Positions 1-5,057 of a stretch of DNA of 5,058 nt are shown one piece after another (the stretch's first letter is position 1; every line of letters starts with the position of its first letter). The notes beneath the pieces were generated by a model, which worked only from the letters and a program-made list of their open reading frames with translations, had not been told where the DNA came from and searched no databases. The position numbers and the translations under genes are program-made. This stretch comes from Streptomycetales bacterium (lineage in GTDB: Bacteria; Actinomycetota; Actinomycetes; Prado026): positions 1 to 5,058 of the forward strand of contig JANYIP010000174.1 in assembly GCA_025361995.1 (NCBI GenBank), read 5' to 3'.

Positions 1-496
1 TGACCTCGGCAGCGTCGAGACCCAGCTCGGACGTCCCCCGCGCGGCGTCCTTGCGGTGGCCCACCGCTGTCCGTGCGGGAACCCCGACGTCGTGGAGACC
101 GCGCCGCGGCTCGACGACGGAACGCCGTTCCCGACGCTGTACTACCTCACCTGCCCGCGGGCCACGGGAGCGGTAAGCACGCTGGAGTCCGGTGGCCTGA
201 TGCGGACGATGACGGACCGGCTCGCGACCGACCTGGAGCTGGCTGCGGCCTACCGTCGCGCCCACGAGGCGTACGTCGCGGCCCGAGACGTGGTCGCCGT
301 AGTTCCCGAGATCGCCGGGATCTCGGCGGGCGGGATGCCCGACCGGGTGAAGTGCTTGCACGTGCTGGTGGCTCACTCGCTGGCGGCCGGCCCCGGGGTC
401 AATCCGCTCGGGGACGAGGCGCTGGCCCTGCTGGACCCGTGGTGGCGGGCCGGACCGTGCGTGGCCCCCGACCGCGACGACGCGGGGCCGGGGTGA
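1..496 (+). CDS. DUF501 family protein (5' end outside window)
   Basis: This frame is open from the first bases (first full codon at base 2) and ends at TGA 494-496, so 164 codons are visible and the start lies upstream. A GTG at 56 is in frame, but the conserved family segment VETQLGRPPRGV lies before it, so 56 is not the start. The sequence then shows HRCPCG, PFPTLYYLTCP and DRVKCLHVLVAH, which I recognise as the DUF501 signature. Function is unknown. The conserved cysteines (codons at 68, 74, 152, 353) and histidines (359, 374) would suit a metal site, which is inference. In actinobacteria the family usually sits between an FtsB/DivIC-like gene and a Ppx/GppA gene, and a ppx gene follows here with a 4-base GTGA overlap, implying co-translation. 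The last ~15 residues are charged and poorly conserved. No signal peptide or membrane segment is seen in the visible part. Confidence 0.9.
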   Translation, partial: DLGSVETQLGRPPRGVLAVAHRCPCGNPDVVETAPRLDDGTPFPTLYYLTCPRATGAVSTLESGGLMRTMTDRLATDLELAAAYRRAHEAYVAARDVVAVVPEIAGISAGGMPDRVKCLHVLVAHSLAAGPGVNPLGDEALALLDPWWRAGPCVAPDRDDAGPG

Positions 497-1425
497 GCGT
501 GCGGGTGGCAGCGGTGGACTGCGGCACCAACTCGATCAGGCTGCTCGTGGCCGACCTGGACCCGGTCGCCGGAACGCTGGTCGAGGTCGTGCGGACCATG
601 GAGATCGTCCGCCTCGGGAGCGGGGTCGACCGGACCGGGCGGCTGGCTCCCGACGCGCTGGTCAGGACCTTTGCCGCGTGCGACTCCTATGCCGCGACGA
701 TCCGCGAGCTCGGCGCCAAGCGGGTGCGCTTCGTCGCGACCTCCGCCTCGCGGGACGCGGAGAACCGCGACGAGTTCGTCGACGGGGTGCTTGCGCGGAT
801 GGGCGTACGTCCCGAGGTTGTCCCGGGCTCGGAGGAAGCCGCGCTGTCGTTCGCGGGTGCGACCCGCGAGCTGGCCGGTCGCGAGCCCGACCCGTTCCTG
901 GTGGTCGATATCGGCGGTGGCTCGACCGAGTTCGTGCTCGGCGTCACCAGCCCGGAGGCGTCGCGCTCGGTGGACATCGGCTGCGTACGCATGACGGAGC
1001 GGCACCTGCGCTCAGACCCGCCAACCACCGCGGAGATCGCCGCCGCGCGCCGCGACGTCGGGGCGGCGATCGACCTGGCCGCGGAGGTCGTGCCGCTGGC
1101 GCGCGCCCGTACGTTGGTCGGTCTGGCCGGATCGGTCACCACGCTGGCGGCGATGGACACGGGCATCGAGGCGTACGACGCCACGGTGACCCACCACTAC
1201 CGGCTACCCGCCGCCGCGGTGCACGAGCTCGCTGGCCGGCTGCTCGCGATGCCTCGGGCGGACCGCGCCAGGATCCCGGTGATGCACCCGGGTCGGGTGG
1301 ACGTGATCGGCGCCGGCGCCCTGATCCTGTCCGCGATCGTGGAGCGGGTGGCCCTCCCCGAGGTGCTCGTCAGCGAGCACGACATCCTCGACGGCATCGC
1401 CTGGTCCATATCGCCTGGCCGATAG
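493..1425 (+). CDS. ppx: Ppx/GppA family exopolyphosphatase / pppGpp phosphatase, short form
   Basis: Predicted 310-residue cytoplasmic phosphatase of the ASKHA fold. Family members cleave terminal phosphate from polyphosphate and/or convert pppGpp to ppGpp; sequence alone does not say which dominates here. Seen: N-terminal phosphate-binding loop VDCGTNSIRLLVAD (about residues 8-21), SEEA with the probable catalytic glutamate (E114/E115), second phosphate loop VVDIGGGSTEFVLG (137-150), then SVDIGCVRMTERHL, GLAGSVTTLAAM and a C-terminal SEHDILDGIAWS. The length fits the short actinobacterial form (like M. tuberculosis Rv1026/Ppx2), without the C-terminal HD domain of long E. coli-type enzymes. 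GTG 493 is chosen because it overlaps the DUF501 stop as GTGA and starts just before the first motif; GTG 499 is a possible alternative. No strong ribosome-binding site is visible, which fits translational coupling to DUF501. A frame extension upstream to 73 is only the DUF501 shadow. Confidence 0.93.
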   Translation: MSVRVAAVDCGTNSIRLLVADLDPVAGTLVEVVRTMEIVRLGSGVDRTGRLAPDALVRTFAACDSYAATIRELGAKRVRFVATSASRDAENRDEFVDGVLARMGVRPEVVPGSEEAALSFAGATRELAGREPDPFLVVDIGGGSTEFVLGVTSPEASRSVDIGCVRMTERHLRSDPPTTAEIAAARRDVGAAIDLAAEVVPLARARTLVGLAGSVTTLAAMDTGIEAYDATVTHHYRLPAAAVHELAGRLLAMPRADRARIPVMHPGRVDVIGAGALILSAIVERVALPEVLVSEHDILDGIAWSISPGR

Positions 1426-1440
1426 CGCCCGGCCGTGCAG

Positions 1441-1474
1441 TGCTACCTGAGTAGTACTGGAGTAGCATCACGGT
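1441..1474 (+). promoter_or_regulatory. Putative mazEF promoter/operator, probably leaderless
   Basis: Three overlapping patterns sit just before mazE. TAGCAT (1463-1468) fits the actinobacterial -10 pattern TANNNT and lies six bases before ATG 1475, so transcription would start at or next to the start codon, giving a leaderless message; no Shine-Dalgarno sequence is present, in agreement. TGCTAC (1441-1446) and GTAGCA (1462-1467) form a perfect 6-bp inverted repeat 15 bases apart, the second arm covering the -10. GAGTAG occurs at 1449-1454 and 1460-1465, 11 bases apart or about one helical turn, and TACT-GG-AGTA lies at 1455-1464. Such repeats suit autorepression by the ribbon-helix-helix domain of MazE. 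The repeats are seen; operator function is inferred. No convincing -35 box is visible. Confidence 0.5.
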
Positions 1475-1708
1475 ATGAAGCTGAGCGTGAGCCTGCCAGC
1501 GGATGACGTCGCCTTCCTCGACCAGCTCGCGGTGTCCGAAGGCTTCGGGACCCGGTCGGCTGCCCTCCACGAAGCCGTGCGCGCCCTGCGTACGTCGTCG
1601 CTGGCGGCCCAGTAGAGCGCGGACTACGAGCACGCCTGGGACGAGTGGGTCGAGTCCGGTGACGAAGACGCGTGGGCGACGGTGTCCGCTGATGGCATCG
1701 TGCCTTGA
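1475..1708 (+). pseudogene. mazE: MazE-type antitoxin interrupted by an in-frame amber codon
   Basis: ATG 1475 opens a frame beginning MKLSVSLPADDVAFLD, then TRSAALHEAVRALR: the ribbon-helix-helix DNA-binding domain of MazE9-type antitoxins. The frame meets TAG at 1613-1615 after 46 residues. The same frame then continues for 30 codons (SADYEHAWDEWVESGDEDAW and ten more) to TGA 1706-1708. That acidic, Trp-rich stretch is what the family carries as its toxin-binding tail, and its stop overlaps mazF as TGATG. The parent was therefore about 77 residues, broken by one sense-to-TAG change (for example CAG, GAG or TTG to TAG). As written, the 46-residue product keeps DNA binding and dimerisation but loses the part that neutralises MazF. 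Alternatives are a sequencing error, amber readthrough, or a truncated protein kept as a repressor. Recognition of the family rests on remembered similarity to M. tuberculosis MazE9. Confidence 0.75.
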
Positions 1709-2055
1709 TGCGGCGCGGTGACATCCGGCTGGTCGAGCTGGACCCGAGCCGCGATTCGGAGGCGAGCAAGCGCCGGCCGGCCGTCGTGATCAGCAACGAC
1801 GGCGCCAACGCCACTGCCGACCGGCTAGGTCGCGGCGTGGTGACCGTCGTGCCCCTGACGTCGAACGTCGCTCACGTCTTCGCGTTCCAGACGCTGCTGC
1901 CGTCGTCGGCGACCGGGTTGCCGCGCGACTCCAAGGCCCAGGCCGAGCAGGTACGTTCGCTGGCCGTCGAGCGGGTCGGTGCGCGGGTGGGCACCGTACC
2001 AATGGGTCTGCTGGCCGAGCTGGACGAGGCCTTGCGGCTGCACCTCGGGCTGTGA
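1708..2055 (+). CDS. mazF: MazF family endoribonuclease toxin
   Basis: A 115-residue protein of full MazF/PemK length. MazF dimers cut single-stranded RNA at short specific sequences and halt growth unless bound by MazE. Seen: MRRGDI at the N-terminus, SEASKRRPAVVIS (about residues 17-29) with the conserved Arg-Pro of the active-site loop, VVPLTSN with the conserved Thr/Ser, SKAQAEQVRSL, and a C-terminal helix ending LDEALRLHLGL. It closely resembles my memory of M. tuberculosis MazF9 (Rv2801c); cleavage specificity cannot be read from the sequence. ATG 1708 overlaps the original mazE stop (TGATG); a TTG one codon earlier is less likely. No clear Shine-Dalgarno sequence precedes it, so translation probably relied on ribosomes finishing mazE. 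With the amber codon they now stop 92 bases upstream, which may keep toxin output low. No frameshift or lost motif is visible, so the toxin itself looks functional. Confidence 0.9.
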   Translation: MRRGDIRLVELDPSRDSEASKRRPAVVISNDGANATADRLGRGVVTVVPLTSNVAHVFAFQTLLPSSATGLPRDSKAQAEQVRSLAVERVGARVGTVPMGLLAELDEALRLHLGL

Positions 2056-2106
2056 CCTGGCAGGGTGAGCGGGACAGACCCGACGCAGTGGTCCCGGTCC
2101 CGTGGC

Positions 2107-2112
2107 GAGGAG
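2107..2112 (+). promoter_or_regulatory. Ribosome-binding site deciding the hydrolase start
   Basis: GAGGAG lies six bases before ATG 2119, an ideal Shine-Dalgarno position. It supports 2119 over the in-frame GTG 2065, whose extra 18 residues (beginning SGTDPTQ) do not resemble family sequence and which has no properly spaced site. Confidence 0.75.
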
Positions 2113-2118
2113 ATCCCG

Positions 2119-2808
2119 ATGGGCGAGCACGTGAAGTTCGCGGCGAACGGTGGCACCTGCGAGGGGTACCTCGCGGTCCCCGAGTCCGGCAGCGGTCCCG
2201 GTGTGATCGTGGTCCAGGAGTGGTGGGGCCTCGTCCCGCACATCACCGACCTGACCGACCGGTTCGCCAAGGCGGGCTTCGTGGCGCTCGCGCCGGACTT
2301 CTACCACGGCATCAGCACCACGGAGCCGGACGAGGCAATGCGGCTGCTCATGTCGTTGGCGATGGACCGGGCCGCGCACGACCTGTCGGGGGCGGCCGAC
2401 TATCTCGGTGGCCGCGACGAGGTCACCAGCACCGACGTCGGCGCGGTCGGCTTCTGCATGGGCGGTTCACTGGCGCTCTGGTCCACGACTCTCGCCCCGA
2501 ACATCGTCCTGGCGGTCGGTTTCTACCCCGCCCTCCCGTGGCACGCGATGAGCCCCGACTGGACCGGGTACGCGGGCAAGTCGGCGGTCATCCACTGCTC
2601 GGAGGAGGACGGGACGTCCGCGGCTGAGGGCATCGTCACCGCCGTCGCGGCGATCACCGCAGCCGGCGGGACGGTCGCGGTGTACGACTACCCGGGCACC
2701 CAGCACGCGTTCGTCAACGACTCCCGGCCGGAGGTGCACGACCCGGCGGCGACGTCGGTGGCGTGGGACCGCACGATCGCCGCGCTCACGGCCCGCCTCG
2801 CTGGCTGA
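2119..2808 (+). CDS. Dienelactone hydrolase family alpha/beta hydrolase
   Basis: Predicted 229-residue soluble cytoplasmic hydrolase. Classical dienelactone hydrolases open 4-carboxymethylenebutenolide to maleylacetate in chloroaromatic breakdown, but many actinobacterial relatives act on unknown esters or lactones, and no other catabolic genes are seen here. The triad is complete: nucleophile C113 in GFCMGG, D164 in HCSEED, and H196 in GTQHAF. Spacing (51 and 32 residues) is close to the classical enzyme (Cys123, Asp171, His202 in the Pseudomonas protein). E34 in VVQEWWGL matches the conserved glutamate that activates the cysteine in this family. Length is near the family norm (about 230-240). 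Start chosen from the GAGGAG site. It lies 63 bases after mazF, and the glycosylase starts 7 bases after its stop, suggesting those two share a transcript. Family assignment is firm; substrate is unknown. Confidence 0.92.
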   Translation: MGEHVKFAANGGTCEGYLAVPESGSGPGVIVVQEWWGLVPHITDLTDRFAKAGFVALAPDFYHGISTTEPDEAMRLLMSLAMDRAAHDLSGAADYLGGRDEVTSTDVGAVGFCMGGSLALWSTTLAPNIVLAVGFYPALPWHAMSPDWTGYAGKSAVIHCSEEDGTSAAEGIVTAVAAITAAGGTVAVYDYPGTQHAFVNDSRPEVHDPAATSVAWDRTIAALTARLAG

Positions 2809-2815
2809 TCCCGCC

Positions 2816-3526
2816 GTGCCCGGTCCGCCGCGCGACCGGGACCTCGTTGAGCTGGGCGAACGCATCGTCGAGTGCCGGGCCTGCCCTCGCCTGGTGCAGT
2901 GGCGCGAGGACGTGGCGCGGGACAAGCGCAGGGCGTTCGCCCACGAGACGTACTGGGGGAGGCCCATCCCGGGCTGGGGGTCGGCGCAGCCGCGGATCCT
3001 GATCCTGGGGCTCGCGCCGGCCGCCCACGGCGGCAACCGGACCGGCCGGGTCTTCACTGGGGACCGCAGCGGCGACTGGCTGTTCGCCTCGCTGCACCGG
3101 GTCGGCCTGGCCAAGCTGCCGACCTCGACGCACGCCGACGACGGACAGGAGCTGTACGGGACGCGGATGGTGGCCGCCGTCCGGTGCGCCCCGCCGCAGA
3201 ACAAGCCCACCACGGCGGAGCGCGACACCTGCGCGTACTGGCTCGACGAGGAGCTCGCGCTGGTCGAGGACTCGGTGCGGGTGGTCGTCGCGCTCGGCGC
3301 CTTCGCGTGGGACGCGGTGCTGGCGGCGTACGGCCGGGCGGGCGTGACGGCGCCGAGGCCGAAGCCGAGGTTCGGGCACGGCAGCGAGGTCGTGCTGGGG
3401 CGGGTGAGGCTGCTCGGCAGCTATCACCCCAGCCAGCAGAACACGTTCACCGGGCGGCTGACCGCACCCATGCTCGACGCTGTCCTGGGTCGGGCCGCCG
3501 AGCTGGGCGCGGTCGCCAGTCCCTAG
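2816..3526 (+). CDS. udgB: Family 5 (UdgB-like) Fe-S uracil-DNA glycosylase
   Basis: Predicted 236-residue base-excision repair enzyme that removes uracil, and in characterised family 5 members also hypoxanthine and other deaminated bases, from DNA. Four cysteines are placed as expected for the 4Fe-4S cluster of family 4/5 enzymes: C20 and C23 in ECRACP, then C124 and C139. Motif 1 is GLAPAAHGGNRTGR (residues 65-78), which lacks the polar catalytic Asp/Asn of other UDG families, the mark of family 5. VFTGDRSGDWL follows, and the C-terminal motif is GSYHPSQQNTFTGRLT (201-216), with H204 and N209 near the base pocket. GTG 2816 is used because the first cysteine pair follows 20 residues later, as in the family; no strong ribosome-binding site is seen, and translation is probably coupled to the hydrolase stop 7 bases upstream. 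High-GC genomes with many cytosines often carry such back-up uracil repair enzymes. Confidence 0.93.
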   Translation: MPGPPRDRDLVELGERIVECRACPRLVQWREDVARDKRRAFAHETYWGRPIPGWGSAQPRILILGLAPAAHGGNRTGRVFTGDRSGDWLFASLHRVGLAKLPTSTHADDGQELYGTRMVAAVRCAPPQNKPTTAERDTCAYWLDEELALVEDSVRVVVALGAFAWDAVLAAYGRAGVTAPRPKPRFGHGSEVVLGRVRLLGSYHPSQQNTFTGRLTAPMLDAVLGRAAELGAVASP

Positions 3527-3535
3527 GCTGGACCC
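3524..3535 (+). promoter_or_regulatory. Putative leaderless promoter -10 element for the NDH-2 gene
   Basis: TAGGCT (3524-3529) matches the actinobacterial TANNNT -10 consensus, and six bases (GGACCC) separate it from ATG 3536. This is the usual geometry of leaderless actinobacterial transcripts that begin at the start codon. Its first three bases are also the TAG stop of the uracil-DNA glycosylase, so stop codon and promoter share sequence. No -35 box is convincing, and no good Shine-Dalgarno sequence precedes the ATG, which supports a leaderless message. Function is inferred. Confidence 0.55.
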
Positions 3536-4918
3536 ATGACGGCTGGGCCCAGCACGACGACGCAAGCACCCCGCATCTTGATCATCGGCGGGGGGTACGT
3601 CGGCATGTACACGGCGATCCGTCTCCTCCGCAAGCTCCGGGCCGGCGAGGCGACGGTCACCGTCGTTGACCCGCGGTCGTACATGACGTACCAGCCGTTC
3701 CTGCCTGAGGCCGCCGCCGGGTCGATCCAGCCGCGCCACGTCGTCGTCCCCTTGCGGCGGGTGCTGCGGGGCGCCGAGGTCGTCACCGGCATGGTCACCC
3801 GGCTCGACCACCCGCGCCGGGTCGCCGTGGTCCAGCCGCTGGAGGGCAGCACGTACGAGCTGAAGTATGACCAGGTGGTCGTCGCGGTCGGCTCGGTCTC
3901 GCGGACCCTGCCCATCCCCGGACTTGCCGAGTGGGGGATCGGGTTCAAGAACGTCGAAGAAGCCATCCAGCTGCGCAACCGGGTGATCGAGTGCCTGGAC
4001 ATCGCCGAGTCCACCCGGGACGACGACATCCGCCGGCGCAACCTCAACTTCGTCGTGGTCGGTGGCGGGTACGCCGGCATCGAGGCGCTCGGTGAGCTCG
4101 AGGACATGGCCAGGTATGCCACCCGCTACTACCGCACCATCACACCGCAGGACCTGCGCTGGGTGCTCGTCGAGGCCAGCAACCGGATCCTGCCCGAGGT
4201 GGGCGAGGACATGGGCAAGTACACCCTCGAACAGCTGCGCGAGCGCCGGATCGAGTGCTATCTCGAGACCCGGCTGGACTCGTGCGTCGGCGGCCAGGTC
4301 GTGCTGTCGAACGGGACCGAGCTGCCCAGCGAGACCATTGTCTGGACGGCCGGGGTCAAGCCCAACCCGTTGGTGGCAGCCACCGGCTTCGCCCTCGACG
4401 ACCGCAGCCGGGTGGTGGGAACGGCGAAGCTTGCCGTTGCTGGCGTCGCGGACGCCTGGATCTCCGGGGACAGCGGCGCGATCCCCGACCTCACCGGGCC
4501 GCCCGGAGCGATCTGCACCCCGTCGGCCCAGCACGCGGTCCGGCAGGCAAAGGTGTTGGCTGACAACGTGATTGCGTCCATCCGGGGCTTCCAGCCGCGG
4601 GAGTACCGGCACAAGCACGCGGGCTCGGTGGCCTCGCTCGGGCTCTACAAGGGCGTCGCGCAGGTGTACGGGATCAAGCTCAAGGGCTTCCCGGCGTGGT
4701 TCATGCATCGGACGTACCACATGAGCCGGGTGCCGACGTTCGCACGCAAGCTCCAGGTCGTCGTCGACTGGACGCAGGCGTTCTTCTTCCGGCGCGAGAT
4801 CGTGTCGCTGTGGTCGATGCACGAGCCGTTCAAGGAGTTCGCCCAGGCAGCGGCGCCGCCGGCGAGTGCCCCGGACACTGCGTCGGACACTGCGTCGGAC
4901 ACGCAGCCAGCGACGTGA
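3536..4918 (+). CDS. ndh: Type II NADH dehydrogenase-like FAD/NAD(P) oxidoreductase
   Basis: Predicted 460-residue flavoprotein. NDH-2 enzymes pass electrons from NADH to menaquinone at the inner face of the membrane without pumping protons. Two Rossmann folds are visible: FAD-binding GGGYVG (residues 18-23) in ILIIGGGYVGMY, and NAD(P)H-binding GGGYAG (176-181) followed by E183. The FAD-contacting ISGDSG (D312) and an AQ motif (A331-Q332, SAQHAVRQA), which in NDH-2 lies near the quinone, follow. The segment from W388 to about 428, with aromatic and basic residues (RTYHMSRVP, ARKLQVVVDW), resembles the membrane-associating C-terminal region; there is no signal peptide or clear transmembrane helix. 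The tail (about 434-460) is low-complexity and includes a short DNA repeat. ATG 3536 directly precedes the first fold with a normal 13-residue lead. It has its own promoter-like element. A carotenoid- or sulfide-type oxidoreductase of the same superfamily is less likely. Confidence 0.88.
   Translation: MTAGPSTTTQAPRILIIGGGYVGMYTAIRLLRKLRAGEATVTVVDPRSYMTYQPFLPEAAAGSIQPRHVVVPLRRVLRGAEVVTGMVTRLDHPRRVAVVQPLEGSTYELKYDQVVVAVGSVSRTLPIPGLAEWGIGFKNVEEAIQLRNRVIECLDIAESTRDDDIRRRNLNFVVVGGGYAGIEALGELEDMARYATRYYRTITPQDLRWVLVEASNRILPEVGEDMGKYTLEQLRERRIECYLETRLDSCVGGQVVLSNGTELPSETIVWTAGVKPNPLVAATGFALDDRSRVVGTAKLAVAGVADAWISGDSGAIPDLTGPPGAICTPSAQHAVRQAKVLADNVIASIRGFQPREYRHKHAGSVASLGLYKGVAQVYGIKLKGFPAWFMHRTYHMSRVPTFARKLQVVVDWTQAFFFRREIVSLWSMHEPFKEFAQAAAPPASAPDTASDTASDTQPAT
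4873..4902 (+). repeat. 12-bp tandem repeat, 2.5 copies, in the NDH-2 tail
   Basis: GGACACTGCGTC occurs at 4873-4884 and 4885-4896, followed by a half copy GGACAC at 4897-4902. The unit is a multiple of three, so copy-number changes keep the frame; it encodes DTAS-DTAS-DT (residues 447-456) in the last 14 residues. It lies outside every recognised motif and may vary in copy number among strains. Confidence 0.9.
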
Positions 4919-4926
4919 CGGGGCTC

Positions 4927-4932
4927 TAGCCT
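4927..4932 (+). promoter_or_regulatory. Putative -10 element of the tRNA gene
   Basis: TAGCCT fits TANNNT and lies eight bases before the mature tRNA 5' end, in the 22-base gap after the NDH-2 stop. A start site near 4939-4940 would leave almost no 5' leader. No -35 box is recognisable, so readthrough from ndh is an alternative. Confidence 0.4.
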
Positions 4933-4940
4933 GGTGGCAG

Positions 4941-5015
4941 GCCCCCGTAGCCCAACTGGTCAGAGGCAGCCGCCTTAAGAGCGGCCCAGTGTGGGTTCGA
5001 ATCCCACCGGGGGTA
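4941..5015 (+). tRNA. tRNA with anticodon UAA (nominal Leu), short variable loop
   Basis: A 75-base cloverleaf can be folded by eye. Acceptor 4941-4947 pairs with 5008-5014 over 7 bp, the first pair being a G-U wobble; the discriminator is A5015 and CCA is not encoded (CGA follows). The D stem has 3 bp (GCC 4950-4952 with GGC 4965-4967; the next position is a C-A mismatch) around an AACTGGTCAG loop. The anticodon stem 4969-4973/4981-4985 is perfect, with loop CTTAAGA giving anticodon TAA (4976-4978). The T arm GTGGG-TTCGAAT-CCCAC (4991-5007) is perfect. The variable region is only CCAGT (4986-4990). UAA predicts decoding of UUA leucine codons, and the discriminator A, 3-bp D stem and A15/U48 combination are Leu-like, but real tRNA-Leu has a long variable arm. 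Amino-acid identity is therefore uncertain although the tRNA fold is not. Confidence 0.88.
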
Positions 5016-5044
5016 CGACCCGACCCGTAGCAGGCCCGGCCCGC

Positions 5045-5057
5045 CGGCTCTCAGCCG
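5045..5057 (+). terminator. Small hairpin downstream of the tRNA (possible terminator part)
   Basis: CGGCT (5045-5049) and AGCCG (5053-5057) form a perfect 5-bp stem with loop CTC at the very edge of the window, 30 bases after the tRNA. No T tract can be seen because the sequence ends at 5058, so terminator function is only a guess; stems this short occur by chance in GC-rich DNA. Confidence 0.2.

Noticed and set aside
73..492. N-terminal extension of the ppx frame back to 73
   Set aside because: The upstream part is an Arg/Gly-rich out-of-frame reading of DUF501; the conserved phosphatase sequence begins only after 493.
373..1005. 210-codon open frame on the - strand
   Set aside because: Antisense to DUF501 and ppx, whose motifs are clear; the composition is Arg/Gly/His-rich and no family is recognisable.
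1613..1615. Reading of the mazE amber codon by the tRNA at 4941
   Set aside because: Anticodon UAA pairs with UUA (and by wobble UUG), not with UAG, so this tRNA is not an amber suppressor.
2070..2096. CGGGAC / GTCCCG inverted repeat between mazF and the hydrolase
   Set aside because: A 6-bp stem with a 15-base loop, no T tract and the motif GTCCCG repeated in tandem; likely chance in GC-rich sequence, so not called as a terminator.
2065..2118. Earlier GTG start for the hydrolase
   Set aside because: The added residues do not resemble the family and the strong GAGGAG site is placed for ATG 2119.
2786..4822. 678-codon open frame on the - strand
   Set aside because: It lies antisense to three well-supported genes (end of the hydrolase, UdgB, most of NDH-2). 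Its product is a low-complexity mix of Arg, Pro, Gly, Asp and His with no motif, as expected when GC-rich codons are read on the opposite strand.
4941..5015. tRNA 3' end as a phage or element attachment site
   Set aside because: No integrase gene or duplicated tRNA 3' segment is visible; only 43 bases lie beyond the gene.
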